Below are positions 1-8,460 of a DNA stretch of 64,000 nucleotides, in pieces. The translations under genes and the position numbers were made by a program. This DNA is from Microcella alkalica (GTDB lineage: Bacteria > Actinomycetota > Actinomycetes > Actinomycetales > Microbacteriaceae), in contig NZ_JACGWX010000005.1 of assembly GCF_014137945.1 (NCBI RefSeq), positions 176,532 through 240,531 on the forward strand, in the 5' to 3' direction. The first letter of the stretch is position 1. The number at the start of each line of letters is the position of its first letter. Below the pieces are notes generated by a model, which made no database searches, was not told the origin of the DNA, and saw nothing but the letters and a program-made list of their open reading frames with translations.

Positions 1-137
1 AGGAGGAGATCCTGGCCGAAGTACCGGACGAGCGCGGGCGCGGCCCCCGGGTCGGCGGCATGACCCGGCACGTTCAGGCGCACGGTGTCGCGGGCGGCAT
101 GACGGGCCAGGGCATCCGCGTAGGGGGTGGAGGACAT
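1..137 (-). CDS. Orn/Lys/Arg-type decarboxylase, N-terminal fragment (runs off window)
   Basis: Only the first 45 codons are present; the gene continues to the left of the window. The reading frame from the ATG at 137 gives MSSTPYADALARH and then RLNVPGHAADPG. This resembles the start of PLP-dependent Orn/Lys/Arg decarboxylase family proteins, where an N-terminal helix leads into a xVPGHxxxP motif. These enzymes decarboxylate basic amino acids or are aminotransferase-like relatives. The active-site lysine is not in view, so the substrate cannot be named. It is divergent from the LysR gene, with an inverted repeat between them, so it is probably the LysR target. Confidence 0.6.
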   Translation of the reverse strand, partial: MSSTPYADALARHAARDTVRLNVPGHAADPGAAPALVRYFGQDLL

Positions 138-171
138 GCGCCCATGCTCCACGGTCTGCAGACGATAGTGA

Positions 172-206
172 ATAGCGGATATGTTCTCCCTATCCATATC
201 TGGTAT
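172..206. promoter_or_regulatory. Inverted repeat, candidate LysR operator
   Basis: GATATG (178-183) and CATATC (195-200) form an inverted repeat with an 11-base spacer. The flanks ATA (172-174) and TAT (204-206) continue the symmetry about base 189. LysR regulators typically bind dyads of this spacing between divergent genes, so this is the likely operator for the decarboxylase/lysR pair. The assignment is inferred from position and symmetry. Confidence 0.5.
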
Positions 207-218
207 TGAGGAGTCCGC

Positions 219-1115
219 GTGCTCGATCTCCGACAGCTCAGCGCCCTGCGCGCAGTGGCCGAGCACGGCTCGGTGCTCGCCGCGGCCGAATCTCTCGGGT
301 GGAGCCAGCCGACCGTGGTGCACCACCTGCGCGGACTCGAACGAGTCACGGGCGCGGCCGTGGTGCAGAGCTCCCGGTCGGGCACGCGGCTCACGGCGGC
401 GGGGCTGCTGTGGCTTCCCCACGCGGAGGCGCTGCTCGAGCGGGCGGAGCGCGCCCGCGCGGACATCCGCTCGACGCTCGCGGACGCGCGGCGGCGCATC
501 CGGCTCGGGATCTTCCCGACAGCTGCCGCTCGACTCCTGCCCCGGCTGATCGCCGCCCTCACCGACGCGGGGTACGAGCCGCACGTCACAGAAGGGGAGC
601 TGCCCGAGCTCACCGCGGGGCTGGAGCAGCTCGCCCTCGATGCCGCTGTCGTGTTCGATCACCCGGACCAGCCGGCCCCCGTCGCGAACAGGCTGATGCG
701 CACGAGCCTCTTCATCGAGCGGTTCTCGCTGCTCCTCCCGGCTCGGCACCCGCTCGCGCAGGAGACGGCGGTGCGCCTCGTCGATCTCCGTGACGAGCGG
801 TGGATCCTCGGCGCCCGGGATGCGGACCCCGCGGACGTCGCCTTCCTCGCCGCCGCGCGGTCTGCGGGGTTCGAGCCCCTCGTCGGTCCCCGCAGCGACA
901 ACTACCAGGTCGTCGCCGGATACGTCGCCGCGGGGCTCGGTGTCGCACTCGTGCCCGACATGGCCTGGGATGACGGGCCGGCAGCCCGCAACGACCTCGT
1001 CGTACGGGAGCTCGCCGAGCCTCGACTCGATCGCGAGATCGCGCTCCTCACCGCCCCGTCGCTCGACGCCCCGGTGGTCGAACTCATCCGCCGGAGCGCA
1101 ACGCCGCATTCGTGA
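219..1115 (+). CDS. LysR family transcriptional regulator
   Basis: A 298-residue protein of normal LysR length. Residues 1-60 form the winged helix-turn-helix (LRQLSALRAVAEHGSVLAAAE then SQPTVVHHLRGLE). The rest is a periplasmic-binding-protein-like effector domain containing GYVAAGLGVALVPDMA, typical of the family's second subdomain. It starts at GTG 219 with GAGGAG upstream at about six bases. It is divergent from the decarboxylase, the usual LysR arrangement of activator next to target. The ligand is unknown. Confidence 0.85.
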   Translation: MLDLRQLSALRAVAEHGSVLAAAESLGWSQPTVVHHLRGLERVTGAAVVQSSRSGTRLTAAGLLWLPHAEALLERAERARADIRSTLADARRRIRLGIFPTAAARLLPRLIAALTDAGYEPHVTEGELPELTAGLEQLALDAAVVFDHPDQPAPVANRLMRTSLFIERFSLLLPARHPLAQETAVRLVDLRDERWILGARDADPADVAFLAAARSAGFEPLVGPRSDNYQVVAGYVAAGLGVALVPDMAWDDGPAARNDLVVRELAEPRLDREIALLTAPSLDAPVVELIRRSATPHS

Positions 1116-1153
1116 CACACTCGTGTCATCAGGTGCCAGGGAAGGCGGTGGCG

Positions 1154-2011
1154 ATGAGCGACGGACCGGACGACTCGCGACCGCTCATCGACGTGGTGCG
1201 CGAGTCGCTCGACACGTTCAGCTCGGTCGAGAGGAAGGTCGCGCGCGCGCTCCTGGCGAACTACCCCATCGCGGGTCTGGAGACCGTCGCCGAGCTCGCG
1301 GAGCGGTCGAACGTCAGCCCCTCCTCGGTCGTGAGATTCGTCGGGCGGCTCGGATTCACCGGATACCCGGCCTTCCAGAAGAAGCTCATGCGCGAGGTGC
1401 ACGAGCGCCTCGGGTCGCCGCTCGAGCAGTACGGTCGCACCGATCTCTCCCTCGGCGACGGCGATCTCGCCCACGCGGCGCGCCACTTCTCCGCCGTCGT
1501 CGCGACGACGCTCACCGACCTCCCGCGCAGCGAGTTCGATCGCTGCGTCGGGCTCCTGTCGGATCAGCGCCGACCGGTGCGCCTGATCGGCGGTCGCTTC
1601 AGTCGGATCCTCGCCGAGTATCTCGGCGCTCACCTCCAGCTCCTCCGCCCGGATGTCGAGGTCCTCGGAACGGATGAGTTCGCGCGCTTCGCCGCGGTCT
1701 CGGATGCCGGCCGCGACGACGTCTTCGTGCTCTTCGACTATCGACGGTACGACGCGAGCAGCGTGCGCTTCGCTCAGCGGGTCAGCGAGCGCGGGGCCGA
1801 TCTGATCCTGTTCACCGACCGATGGATGTCGCCGGCGGCGGACGTCGCGACCACCGTGCTTCCGGCGAACGTCGAATCCCCCTCCCCGTTCGATTCGCTC
1901 GTGCCGGCGATGGCGCTCGTCGAGGCCGTGATCGCCGGCGCGACCGAGCGGCTCGGCGAGACCGGACGTCGACGCCTCGAAGTCATCGAGAGGATGCGCG
2001 GCGAGGAGTGA
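1154..2011 (+). CDS. MurR/RpiR family transcriptional regulator
   Basis: A 285-residue protein from ATG 1154; an upstream in-frame ATG at 1112 would add 14 residues that look non-conserved. The N-terminal HTH (residues about 10-80) has SSVERKVARALLANYP and VSPSSVVRFVGRLGF, the RpiR signature. The C-terminal half resembles a SIS sugar-isomerase fold (RLIGGRFSRILAEYL, FVLFDYRRYD), which in this family binds phosphosugars or other small effectors. It converges with the M20 hydrolase gene 11 bases away and probably controls that leftward operon. The effector is not determined. Confidence 0.8.
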   Translation: MSDGPDDSRPLIDVVRESLDTFSSVERKVARALLANYPIAGLETVAELAERSNVSPSSVVRFVGRLGFTGYPAFQKKLMREVHERLGSPLEQYGRTDLSLGDGDLAHAARHFSAVVATTLTDLPRSEFDRCVGLLSDQRRPVRLIGGRFSRILAEYLGAHLQLLRPDVEVLGTDEFARFAAVSDAGRDDVFVLFDYRRYDASSVRFAQRVSERGADLILFTDRWMSPAADVATTVLPANVESPSPFDSLVPAMALVEAVIAGATERLGETGRRRLEVIERMRGEE

Positions 2012-2022
2012 GCCCGACGCCG

Positions 2023-3270
2023 TCAGGCGCGAGCCTCCTCGCGCTCGGTGAAATCCGATCGGTGGTGCTCGATGCCGAGGACCCGCTCGGCGGCGGCCAG
2101 GTAGCCGGCGAGCAGCGCGCGCGCGACCGCCCCGACCGCGGAGTCGTCCGGGAGGAAGTGCGGGTCGTGGAGGCTCGGCTGAGGGTCGCGGTCCGGCGTC
2201 TCCACGCCGACGAACATCATGAGCGACGGCACCTCGGCGCAGAAGTACGAGAAGTCGTCCGCGCCGAGAGAGCGCATCGGCTCCGCTCCGTCGACGCCGA
2301 GCCGGGCGAGCCAGTCGTCCGCGTCCGCGGCGAGGTAGACGTCGTTGATCAGCGCCGGCTCGCCCTCGATGCGGAGCACATCGGCCTGCACTCCGAAGGC
2401 GGCCGCGACGTGCTCCACCATCCGGCGAACGGCCTCGAACAGCGGCTGCCGGTCCGCCGGATCCGTCGTGCGCATGGTGGCGAACACGCGGCCCTCCCCG
2501 GGGAGCACGTTCGCGGCGCCCTCGCCAGCCGAGAGCGTGCCGATGCTGATGAGAGCCGGGCGCAGCGGGCTGACGGTGCGCCGCGTGACCTCCGGGAGGG
2601 ACAGCGCGATCTGCGCGATCGCCGCGACGGTGTCGCTCGCCAGGTGCGGGTAGGCGGCGTGCCCGCCACGACCGTGCACGCGGATGTCGATCTCATCGGC
2701 CGCCGCGTTGATGAAGCCGCCTCCGGACGCCACGGCGCCCGGCCGGACCCCGGGATGCACGTGAGCACCGATGACGTGCGCCACCGCCCATCGATCGAGA
2801 ACCCCGGCCTCCACCATGTCGAGCGCGCCCGACGGGTAGCTCTCCTCCCGCGGCTGGAGCAGCGTCACGAGGCCCAGCGGCAGCTCGAGCCCCTCCGCGG
2901 CGCGGACGAGCGCGACGAGCGCGGCCTGGTGCACGTCATGACCGCAGGCGTGCATCGCCCCGTTGCCCGAGCGGAACTCGGCGCCCGTGGCCTCGGCCAG
3001 GGGCAGAGCATCCAGTTCGGCGCGGATCGCGATCGCGGGCCCGTCGGACGGACCGATCCGGCCGACGCCGCCAGCATCCGCCACGCTCTCGACTCGGACG
3101 GCGTCGCTGAGCGCCGCGACGAGTCGCGCCGTCGTCGGATGCTCCGACCCCGAGAGGCGCGGTTCGCGATGCAGCTCGCGGCGGAGCTCCTCCGCGGCGG
3201 GCAGCTCTCGCTCGAGGGCGCTGTTCCAGCGCGCGGCGAGGGAGGTCAGCGCGAGCGAGAGCGGACTCAC
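2023..3270 (-). CDS. M20 family metallo-amidohydrolase (hippurate hydrolase/IAA-amino acid hydrolase type)
   Basis: A 415-residue protein. HACGHDVH carries the zinc-binding His and Asp, and PREESYPSGA carries the catalytic Glu-Glu. GRGGHAAYPH in the middle belongs to the lid/dimerisation domain, and a C-terminal PSLHDPHF is also seen. Family members hydrolyse N-acyl or peptide bonds of small molecules in the cytoplasm. The start is GTG 3270, which overlaps the stop of the amidohydrolase gene by four bases (GTGA), so the two are translationally coupled. It is the last gene of the permease-ligase-amidohydrolase operon and probably releases an amine or amino acid from an acylated intermediate. 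Confidence 0.85.
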   Translation of the reverse strand: MSPLSLALTSLAARWNSALERELPAAEELRRELHREPRLSGSEHPTTARLVAALSDAVRVESVADAGGVGRIGPSDGPAIAIRAELDALPLAEATGAEFRSGNGAMHACGHDVHQAALVALVRAAEGLELPLGLVTLLQPREESYPSGALDMVEAGVLDRWAVAHVIGAHVHPGVRPGAVASGGGFINAAADEIDIRVHGRGGHAAYPHLASDTVAAIAQIALSLPEVTRRTVSPLRPALISIGTLSAGEGAANVLPGEGRVFATMRTTDPADRQPLFEAVRRMVEHVAAAFGVQADVLRIEGEPALINDVYLAADADDWLARLGVDGAEPMRSLGADDFSYFCAEVPSLMMFVGVETPDRDPQPSLHDPHFLPDDSAVGAVARALLAGYLAAAERVLGIEHHRSDFTEREEARA

Positions 3271-4466
3271 GCGCCGCCTCCGAGCTCGGGCTCGAAGAGC
3301 TCGTCGCCGAGGCGATAGACCCGTCGCGCGTTGCGGAAGGCGATGGACTCGACGATCCGACGCATCTCGGGCGCGGGCCAGTCGTCCTGACGGGCGAAGG
3401 CGTCGAGTGCCCGCGCGAGACCGCGACGGAAGAGGATCGCACCGAGGTAGTAGAGCTCCGCGACGCCGAACGCGTCCGTCGAGAACAGGATCTTGTGGAA
3501 CGGCGCGAGCTCGAGCGTCTCGGCGATGACCGCATCCGACCGGGAGCCGGTGTAGTTGATCGCGAGTCCGACATCGAAGTAGACGTGCGGGAAAACCTGA
3601 GCCAGATACCCCGCCTCCCGGTGGAAGGGGTAGCAGTGCAGGAGGAGGACGCGCGCCCCCGACGCGCGGCTCAGCCGGAGGAACTCGGTCAGCAGGAGCG
3701 GATCGCACCGGTGGAGGTCCACGTCGGAATCGCCGTAGCCGATGTGGAACTGGATGGCGCACGCGCGATCGACGGCCGCCCACAGCAGGTGGCGGATGAT
3801 CGTGGCGTCCTCCAGGCGCGAGGGTCCGCCCCGCGCGATCCGGTCCGCCCACGCGCGCACGGCCTCATCCACGTCGTCGTCGCCCGGCCGCTCGGGCGCG
3901 AAATCGAGCCCGATGCGGTACGCGGCGATCGACTTGACGCCGATCGCGCGGCGCAGCCGCTCGTCGAGCGTGCGCGCGAACTCGTCCCGGAACGAGTCGG
4001 AGCCCCCTCCTCGGCGCACGAGCTCCTCGAGCAGCTGCTCGGCCAGCTGCTCGAGCCGGACGACCTCGAAGGCGCGTGCGGCGGCGGCGGCGGCCATCCC
4101 CCCCGGGTCGAGGATCTCGTCCGAGCGATGTCCCACCTCGATGACGAGATCGCTGATGCCCGTCGCCCTCAGGAGGCGCTCGCTCGCCTCGACGCCGCCG
4201 AGCTCGCGGCGCCGCTCGAGATACTCCTCCGGCGTCGCGAAGGACGGCAGCCCGAGCACGGGGGCGCAGTAGCGGCGGATGGCCATGCCGACCTGGGAAT
4301 CGAAGTGCGTCGCGCCGTCGGGGGCAGGCCAGTCGGACTCGCTGATGTACGTCTCGAAGCTCTCCCTGTCCAAGTCGTCCGTCGTCACGCCGTGGCAGTG
4401 ATGGTCGAGGAGGGGAACGGAGTCCAGTCCGGACTCCGCGAGCGCCGATTCGACGTCAGTAGACAT
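3267..4466 (-). CDS. FluG-like metal-dependent amidohydrolase
   Basis: A 399-residue amidohydrolase-superfamily protein. The HxH metal motif is at residues 23-25 (LLDHHCHG). Further candidate metal ligands are AIQFHIGYGD, LLLHCYPFHREAGY and ILFSTDAFG, giving a TIM-barrel active site. In eukaryotic FluG this domain is fused to a glutamine-synthetase-like domain; here the partner is the separate upstream gene, which overlaps this one by 11 bases. That adjacency is the best clue to function: hydrolysis of a gamma-glutamyl or related amide. The exact substrate cannot be read from sequence. Confidence 0.8.
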   Translation of the reverse strand: MSTDVESALAESGLDSVPLLDHHCHGVTTDDLDRESFETYISESDWPAPDGATHFDSQVGMAIRRYCAPVLGLPSFATPEEYLERRRELGGVEASERLLRATGISDLVIEVGHRSDEILDPGGMAAAAAARAFEVVRLEQLAEQLLEELVRRGGGSDSFRDEFARTLDERLRRAIGVKSIAAYRIGLDFAPERPGDDDVDEAVRAWADRIARGGPSRLEDATIIRHLLWAAVDRACAIQFHIGYGDSDVDLHRCDPLLLTEFLRLSRASGARVLLLHCYPFHREAGYLAQVFPHVYFDVGLAINYTGSRSDAVIAETLELAPFHKILFSTDAFGVAELYYLGAILFRRGLARALDAFARQDDWPAPEMRRIVESIAFRNARRVYRLGDELFEPELGGGA

Positions 4467-5772
4467 GGGCGTAGACCTCGCACTGCTCGGCGAGCGACCG
4501 CGCCTGCACCGATGCGAACTCGTCCCTCTTGATGGCGTCGAAGGTCGCGAGGAAGGACGGCGAGAACCATCCCGAGACGATCTCGTCGTCCTTCAGCATG
4601 TCGAGGGCGTGCTCCAGGTCGCGGGGAAGCCGCGCGAGATCCGCGTTCCGGCCCTCGAGATCGAGCTCGCCGACGACGATGGGCGGCGTCTCGAGCCCTT
4701 CGCGCAGCCCCTCCATGCCCGCGCGGAGGATCATCCCGAGCAGGATCCAGGGGTTCGCCCCGATGTCTCCGCCGCGGAACTCGAAGTGCAGCTGGCGGGT
4801 GGGGTCGCGCCCGTCGATCTCGTTGGTCGGGCAGATCCGCAGCAGGGCCTCCCGATTCTGCAGGCCGAGGAAGGCGCGAGCGCTCGACCAGTTGTGGGGA
4901 GCGAGGCGAAGGTAGCTGGTCGCGAGCGGAGCGAACAGCGCGGCCATGGAGGGGCTGTGCCGGACGATCCCGGCAGCGAAGCTGCCCGCGAGCGATGACA
5001 GCCGACCGGGCCGCTCCGAGTCGAAGACGAGGGTCCGGCCGTCCGCGTCATCGAGACCGAAGTGCACGTGGACCCCGTTGCCCGTCTCCCCCGGCGCGAC
5101 GACCGGAGCGAAGGACGCCTCGCGCCCGTGCGCCTCGAAGAGGTCGTAGACGATGTCGCGGACCAGGATCGCCCGATCCGCCGCGGCGAGCGGATCGGTT
5201 GGCGCGACGGTGATCTCGTACTGATGGCGGCCGTACTCCGGAAGCCAGGTCTCCGGCTCCAGGCCCGCTCGATGCAGCACCGTCATGAGCTGCGAGCCGA
5301 GCGGTTCGGCGCGGCGGAACGCCTGCAGCGAGAACGGGTGGTGGTCGCCCGTCGCGCTCACGTCCATGAACTCATGCTCGAAGGAGCACTGGGCCGTGAT
5401 GCCGAACTCCGTCCGCAGCTGCTCGACCGTGTCGCGCAGGAAGGTCCGAGGACAGCTCTCCCACGGAGTCCCATCGGTGTTGACGAGATCCGCATACACG
5501 ATGTTCAGCGCCGGCCGCCCCGGGATGCCGTCCACTCGGGCCAGCGAGGAGAGATCCGGCCGCAGGCGCAGATCGCCGGTCGTCCCGTACGGGATGTCGC
5601 TGACGATGTGTCCGAGCGAGCCGATCCCGAGGTTCGCCGGGACCCACCCGAGCGAGCTGCGCTCATCGAAGTCGGCCATGCGCATCGAGCGGCCCTTGGT
5701 CCGCGCGGCGATGTCCGTCGTGGCGATGAAGATCAGCTCGTCGAGGTCGGCGTGCTCCGGGTGCTGGGTCAT
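4456..5772 (-). CDS. Glutamine-synthetase family gamma-glutamyl ligase (GlnA-like, not housekeeping GS)
   Basis: A 438-residue protein with the GS catalytic fold: FEHEF (metal ligands), ETGNGVHVHFGL (metal His/substrate loop) and QLHFEFRGGDIGANPW near the C-terminus. It diverges from GlnA1 and lacks the adenylylation-loop tyrosine context, so it more likely ligates glutamate to an amine, as PuuA, IpuC and FluG relatives do. ATG 5772 is chosen because CGGAG precedes it at good spacing; GTG 5811 has no ribosome site and lies inside the permease gene. It follows the permease stop by 22 bases. Confidence 0.8.
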   Translation of the reverse strand: MTQHPEHADLDELIFIATTDIAARTKGRSMRMADFDERSSLGWVPANLGIGSLGHIVSDIPYGTTGDLRLRPDLSSLARVDGIPGRPALNIVYADLVNTDGTPWESCPRTFLRDTVEQLRTEFGITAQCSFEHEFMDVSATGDHHPFSLQAFRRAEPLGSQLMTVLHRAGLEPETWLPEYGRHQYEITVAPTDPLAAADRAILVRDIVYDLFEAHGREASFAPVVAPGETGNGVHVHFGLDDADGRTLVFDSERPGRLSSLAGSFAAGIVRHSPSMAALFAPLATSYLRLAPHNWSSARAFLGLQNREALLRICPTNEIDGRDPTRQLHFEFRGGDIGANPWILLGMILRAGMEGLREGLETPPIVVGELDLEGRNADLARLPRDLEHALDMLKDDEIVSGWFSPSFLATFDAIKRDEFASVQARSLAEQCEVYAHVY

Positions 5773-5794
5773 GGCGTCGGCTCCGATCGTGGTC

Positions 5795-7246
5795 TCAGTC
5801 GAGGTCTTCACGGGTCAGTCTGGACCCGATCCGCTCGGCCAGTCCCGGCTTGGCGAGGATGATGACGAGGCCGATGAGGCACCAGGCACCGGCGATCCAC
5901 GGGAAGTAGCTGTACGGCGGCTGCTGCCCCGCGATCTGGACGAAGTACACCCAGCCGAGGAAGATCAGACCGAGTACGGGCATGATCGCCTCCCACTTCG
6001 GGATCACGGAGCCGCGCGAGAAGATGTGCCGGATCACGCCGATGGAGGTCATGCCGTAGGCCACGACCATGCACAGCACGGCGATCGTGGCGTACCAGTA
6101 GTAGACGTCGACGCTCGTCGCGCCGAGGAGTCCGAGGCCGACGGAGAGCACCACGGTGACGATGATCACGAAGACCGTGCTGCGCACCGGCACGCCGGTC
6201 GTCGGGCTCGTGGTCGCGAACGACTTGGGGCCGAATCCGTCGCGCGCCAGCGCGAACAGCAGGCGCGCGGCGGCGGCCGTCGAGCTGAGGAGAGCGGCGA
6301 ACGCGACGACGAACGCGAGGATCGAGATGAGGACAGCGAACCACGGACCGACGTAGGTGGAGGCCAGGGCCGTCAGCGTCGAGGAGGAGCCCGCGAACGC
6401 GGCGATGCCCGCCTCGTCCGTGCCGAATCCGACCGTCTGGGCGAACATGACGAACACGTAGATCGCGCCGGCGAGGACGACGGCGAGGAGCAGCGCCAGC
6501 GGTACGACGCGCTTCGGGTTCCGGGTCTCCTCACCCAGCGAGGTTCCCGACTCGAAGCCGGCCCACGAGAGGAAGCCGAACACGACCGCGGTCATGACGG
6601 CGCTGATGGGCGCCTCGCCCGGCAGCAGCACGCTCAGGTCGATGCCCGTGGAGACCGGCGCGTCGCCCGTTCCCACCCGCACGAGGATCACGATGGACAG
6701 GATGACCATCGCCACGATGCCGACGAATCCGATGCCCAGGAGGGTCCGAGCCGTCACCGTCGACTCGCGGATGTTCAGCAGCAGGACGAAGACAGCGACG
6801 ACGATCGGCACGGGGAGCCAGCCCCACGGCGGCAGGCTCAGACCGAGCTCGCTCACCATCGCCTCGAAGAACACCCCGCACGCACCGGCGATGCAGACGG
6901 CGAAGAAGATGTAGGTGCCGAGGAGCGCGAAGCCGCCGAAGAAGCCGGCACGGGGTCCGAGCGTCGACCCGGACAGCGCGTAGACCGACCCGGCGTGGGT
7001 GATGTACCGGGTGAGTCGGATGAACGCGTAGGCGACGAAGAGCGTGCCGATGAACGACACGATGAAGGTGAACGGCACGGCGGAGCCGACGAGTCCCGCC
7101 ACTCCGATGCCGTTGAGGGACATGGCGAGGAGCGGCGCCATGAAGCCGACGGAAATCGCCACGACCTCCCAGAGCCGCAGTGGTTTCCGGGGGGTGAGCG
7201 TCGTGCCGCTCGTCGGGTCGCCTGGTGTTGTCGTCGTTGACGTCAT
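5795..7246 (-). CDS. APC superfamily amino acid/amine permease
   Basis: A 483-residue, strongly hydrophobic protein with about 12 membrane segments beginning at LWEVVAISVGFMAPLLAMS. The APC signature region FLSWAGFESGTSLGEETRNPKR lies in the middle. It is an inner-membrane, cation-coupled or exchange transporter for an amino acid, amine or polyamine. The start ATG 7246 has AAAGGTT upstream. It is the first gene of the leftward operon and presumably imports the substrate handled by the ligase and hydrolases downstream. Confidence 0.85.
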   Translation of the reverse strand: MTSTTTTPGDPTSGTTLTPRKPLRLWEVVAISVGFMAPLLAMSLNGIGVAGLVGSAVPFTFIVSFIGTLFVAYAFIRLTRYITHAGSVYALSGSTLGPRAGFFGGFALLGTYIFFAVCIAGACGVFFEAMVSELGLSLPPWGWLPVPIVVAVFVLLLNIRESTVTARTLLGIGFVGIVAMVILSIVILVRVGTGDAPVSTGIDLSVLLPGEAPISAVMTAVVFGFLSWAGFESGTSLGEETRNPKRVVPLALLLAVVLAGAIYVFVMFAQTVGFGTDEAGIAAFAGSSSTLTALASTYVGPWFAVLISILAFVVAFAALLSSTAAAARLLFALARDGFGPKSFATTSPTTGVPVRSTVFVIIVTVVLSVGLGLLGATSVDVYYWYATIAVLCMVVAYGMTSIGVIRHIFSRGSVIPKWEAIMPVLGLIFLGWVYFVQIAGQQPPYSYFPWIAGAWCLIGLVIILAKPGLAERIGSRLTREDLD

Positions 7247-7308
7247 TCGCTCGAACCTTTCGTTCGGGCATCCACGCTGATGCCCGGGTCGATGTGGGTA
7301 AAACAGTG

Positions 7309-7335
7309 CAGAAGTGTCCTCTTGGGACTGTTCTG
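7309..7335. promoter_or_regulatory. Interrupted palindrome upstream of the permease operon
   Basis: The left arm is CAGAA-gt-GTCC (7309-7319) and the right arm is GGAC-tg-TTCTG (7325-7335). They are separated by five bases and symmetric about 7322. It lies 63-89 bases upstream of the permease start, where an operator would be expected. The neighbouring RpiR protein is the obvious candidate binder, but that is inference. A weaker dyad GCAT...ATGC lies at 7336-7352. The rest of 7247-7505 shows no gene. Confidence 0.45.
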
Positions 7336-7505
7336 GCATAAATGTTTCATGCGGTCGTCGGTTCGTCAACAGCGAAGTTCGAGATTGTTCAAGCGGCTCG
7401 AGCCTCCCCTGAGCAGGTCCGGCGGGCGGCTCGACCTCGCGGCGAGCGCACCGGGTATGCTTACGGACGCGAAGCACTGGCCCTCGATAGGGGCCCGGGC
7501 CGCCC

Positions 7506-7576
7506 GGGGATGTAGTTCAATGGCAGAACTTCAGCTTCCCAAGCTGATAGCGCGGGTTCGATTCCCGTCATCCCCT
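7506..7576 (+). tRNA. tRNA-Gly (anticodon CCC)
   Basis: A full cloverleaf can be drawn. Acceptor GGGGATG pairs with CATCCCC, D-stem GTTC with GAAC, anticodon stem TCAGC with GCTGA around loop TTCCCAA, and there is a T-arm with TTCGATT. The anticodon is CCC and the discriminator U, as usual for bacterial tRNA-Gly. The CCA end is not encoded. A -10-like TATGCT lies at 7456-7461. The next gene starts only two bases after the tRNA end. Confidence 0.95.
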
Positions 7577-7578
7577 CT

Positions 7579-7965
7579 GTGTTAGAGCTCACCGACGCCG
7601 CGCTCGAGTTCCTCCGCGAGCGGCACCTCGCGACGCTGTCGACGATCGGGCGCGGCGGCCGCATCCACTCGGTGCCCGTCGGCATGACCTACCTCGACGG
7701 CGTCGTGCGCGTGATCGGCAGCCGCGGGTCGCAGAAGTTCGTCAATGCGCGGCGGTCGGGCCGAGCATCCGTCAGCAGCGTCGACGGGGTTCGCTGGATC
7801 AGCTTCGAGGGCCCGGTCCGGGTGCTGACCGACGCCGAGTCGGTCGCCCACGCCGTCGAGCTGTACGCCGCGCGTTACAAGCAGCCGCGCCCGAACCCCG
7901 AGCGCGCCGTGCTCGAGCTCACGGTCGAGCGCGTGCTCGGCTCGAGCGGCATGCGCGCCGAGTAG
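7579..7965 (+). CDS. PPOX-class (pyridoxamine 5'-phosphate oxidase fold) F420/FMN-dependent protein
   Basis: A 128-residue protein with the split-barrel flavin/F420-binding pattern. Residues 10-35 (FLRERHLATLSTIGRGGRIHSVPVG) match the Rv1155-like N-terminus, followed by GSRGSQKFVNARRSG and WISFEGPVRV. Members reduce or bind small molecules using FMN or F420; the partner is unknown here. GTG 7579 lies two bases after the tRNA-Gly end and has no ribosome-binding site, so the message may be a tRNA-processing product that is translated almost leaderless. Confidence 0.75.
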   Translation: MLELTDAALEFLRERHLATLSTIGRGGRIHSVPVGMTYLDGVVRVIGSRGSQKFVNARRSGRASVSSVDGVRWISFEGPVRVLTDAESVAHAVELYAARYKQPRPNPERAVLELTVERVLGSSGMRAE

Positions 7966-7974
7966 CGTGGTCGC

Positions 7975-8418
7975 GTGCGCCTCGCTGACCTCACCTGGAA
8001 CCGCTCGTTCGCCATAGGGCTCGGCGCCGCCTTCCTCCTGCTCGGAGCCGCGGGGTTCGTCGTGTCGTTCGGCACTCCCCCGCTCGATCCGGTCGGCGTG
8101 CCGCTCATCGCGTACTTCACGGCGAACCCGCTGCACTCGGTCGTGAGCATGGCGATCGGCGCCGTCCTGCTCGTCGCCGGTCTCCGCTCCCTCGCCGTCG
8201 CGCGACGCGTCAACGCGATCATGGGCACGGCGCTGCTGCTGCTCGGCATCGCGGGGCTCTACCTGATCGGCACGCCCGCGAACGTGCTCGCGCTCACCGC
8301 GAGCGACGTGCTCGTCTACTTCGCATCGGCATCCTTGCTGCTGCCCGCGAGCCTCGGGGCCGACCGCGGTGCCGGGGGTGCCGTCGAGAGCGGCTCGAGC
8401 GCGACCCCCGCTCGCTGA
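7975..8418 (+). CDS. Small membrane protein, DUF4383-like
   Basis: A 147-residue protein with four hydrophobic segments (roughly residues 12-32, 52-72, 78-98 and 103-122), including NPLHSVVSMAIGAVLLVAG. This resembles DUF4383 actinobacterial membrane proteins of unknown function. TAGCGT at 7963-7968 is six bases before the GTG start, so it is probably transcribed without a leader from a promoter overlapping the previous stop codon. It has an Ala/Gly/Ser-rich C-terminal tail. Confidence 0.6.
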   Translation: MRLADLTWNRSFAIGLGAAFLLLGAAGFVVSFGTPPLDPVGVPLIAYFTANPLHSVVSMAIGAVLLVAGLRSLAVARRVNAIMGTALLLLGIAGLYLIGTPANVLALTASDVLVYFASASLLLPASLGADRGAGGAVESGSSATPAR

Positions 8419-8460
8419 GGCGGTGCTGAGCGCGGCCATCCACCGGGCCGCTCGCGCCGA

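Noticed and set aside
5285..7240. Very long open frames antisense to real genes
   Set aside because: They arise from the GC-rich third codon positions of the genes on the other strand; they show no domains, only Arg/Asp/His-rich sequence.
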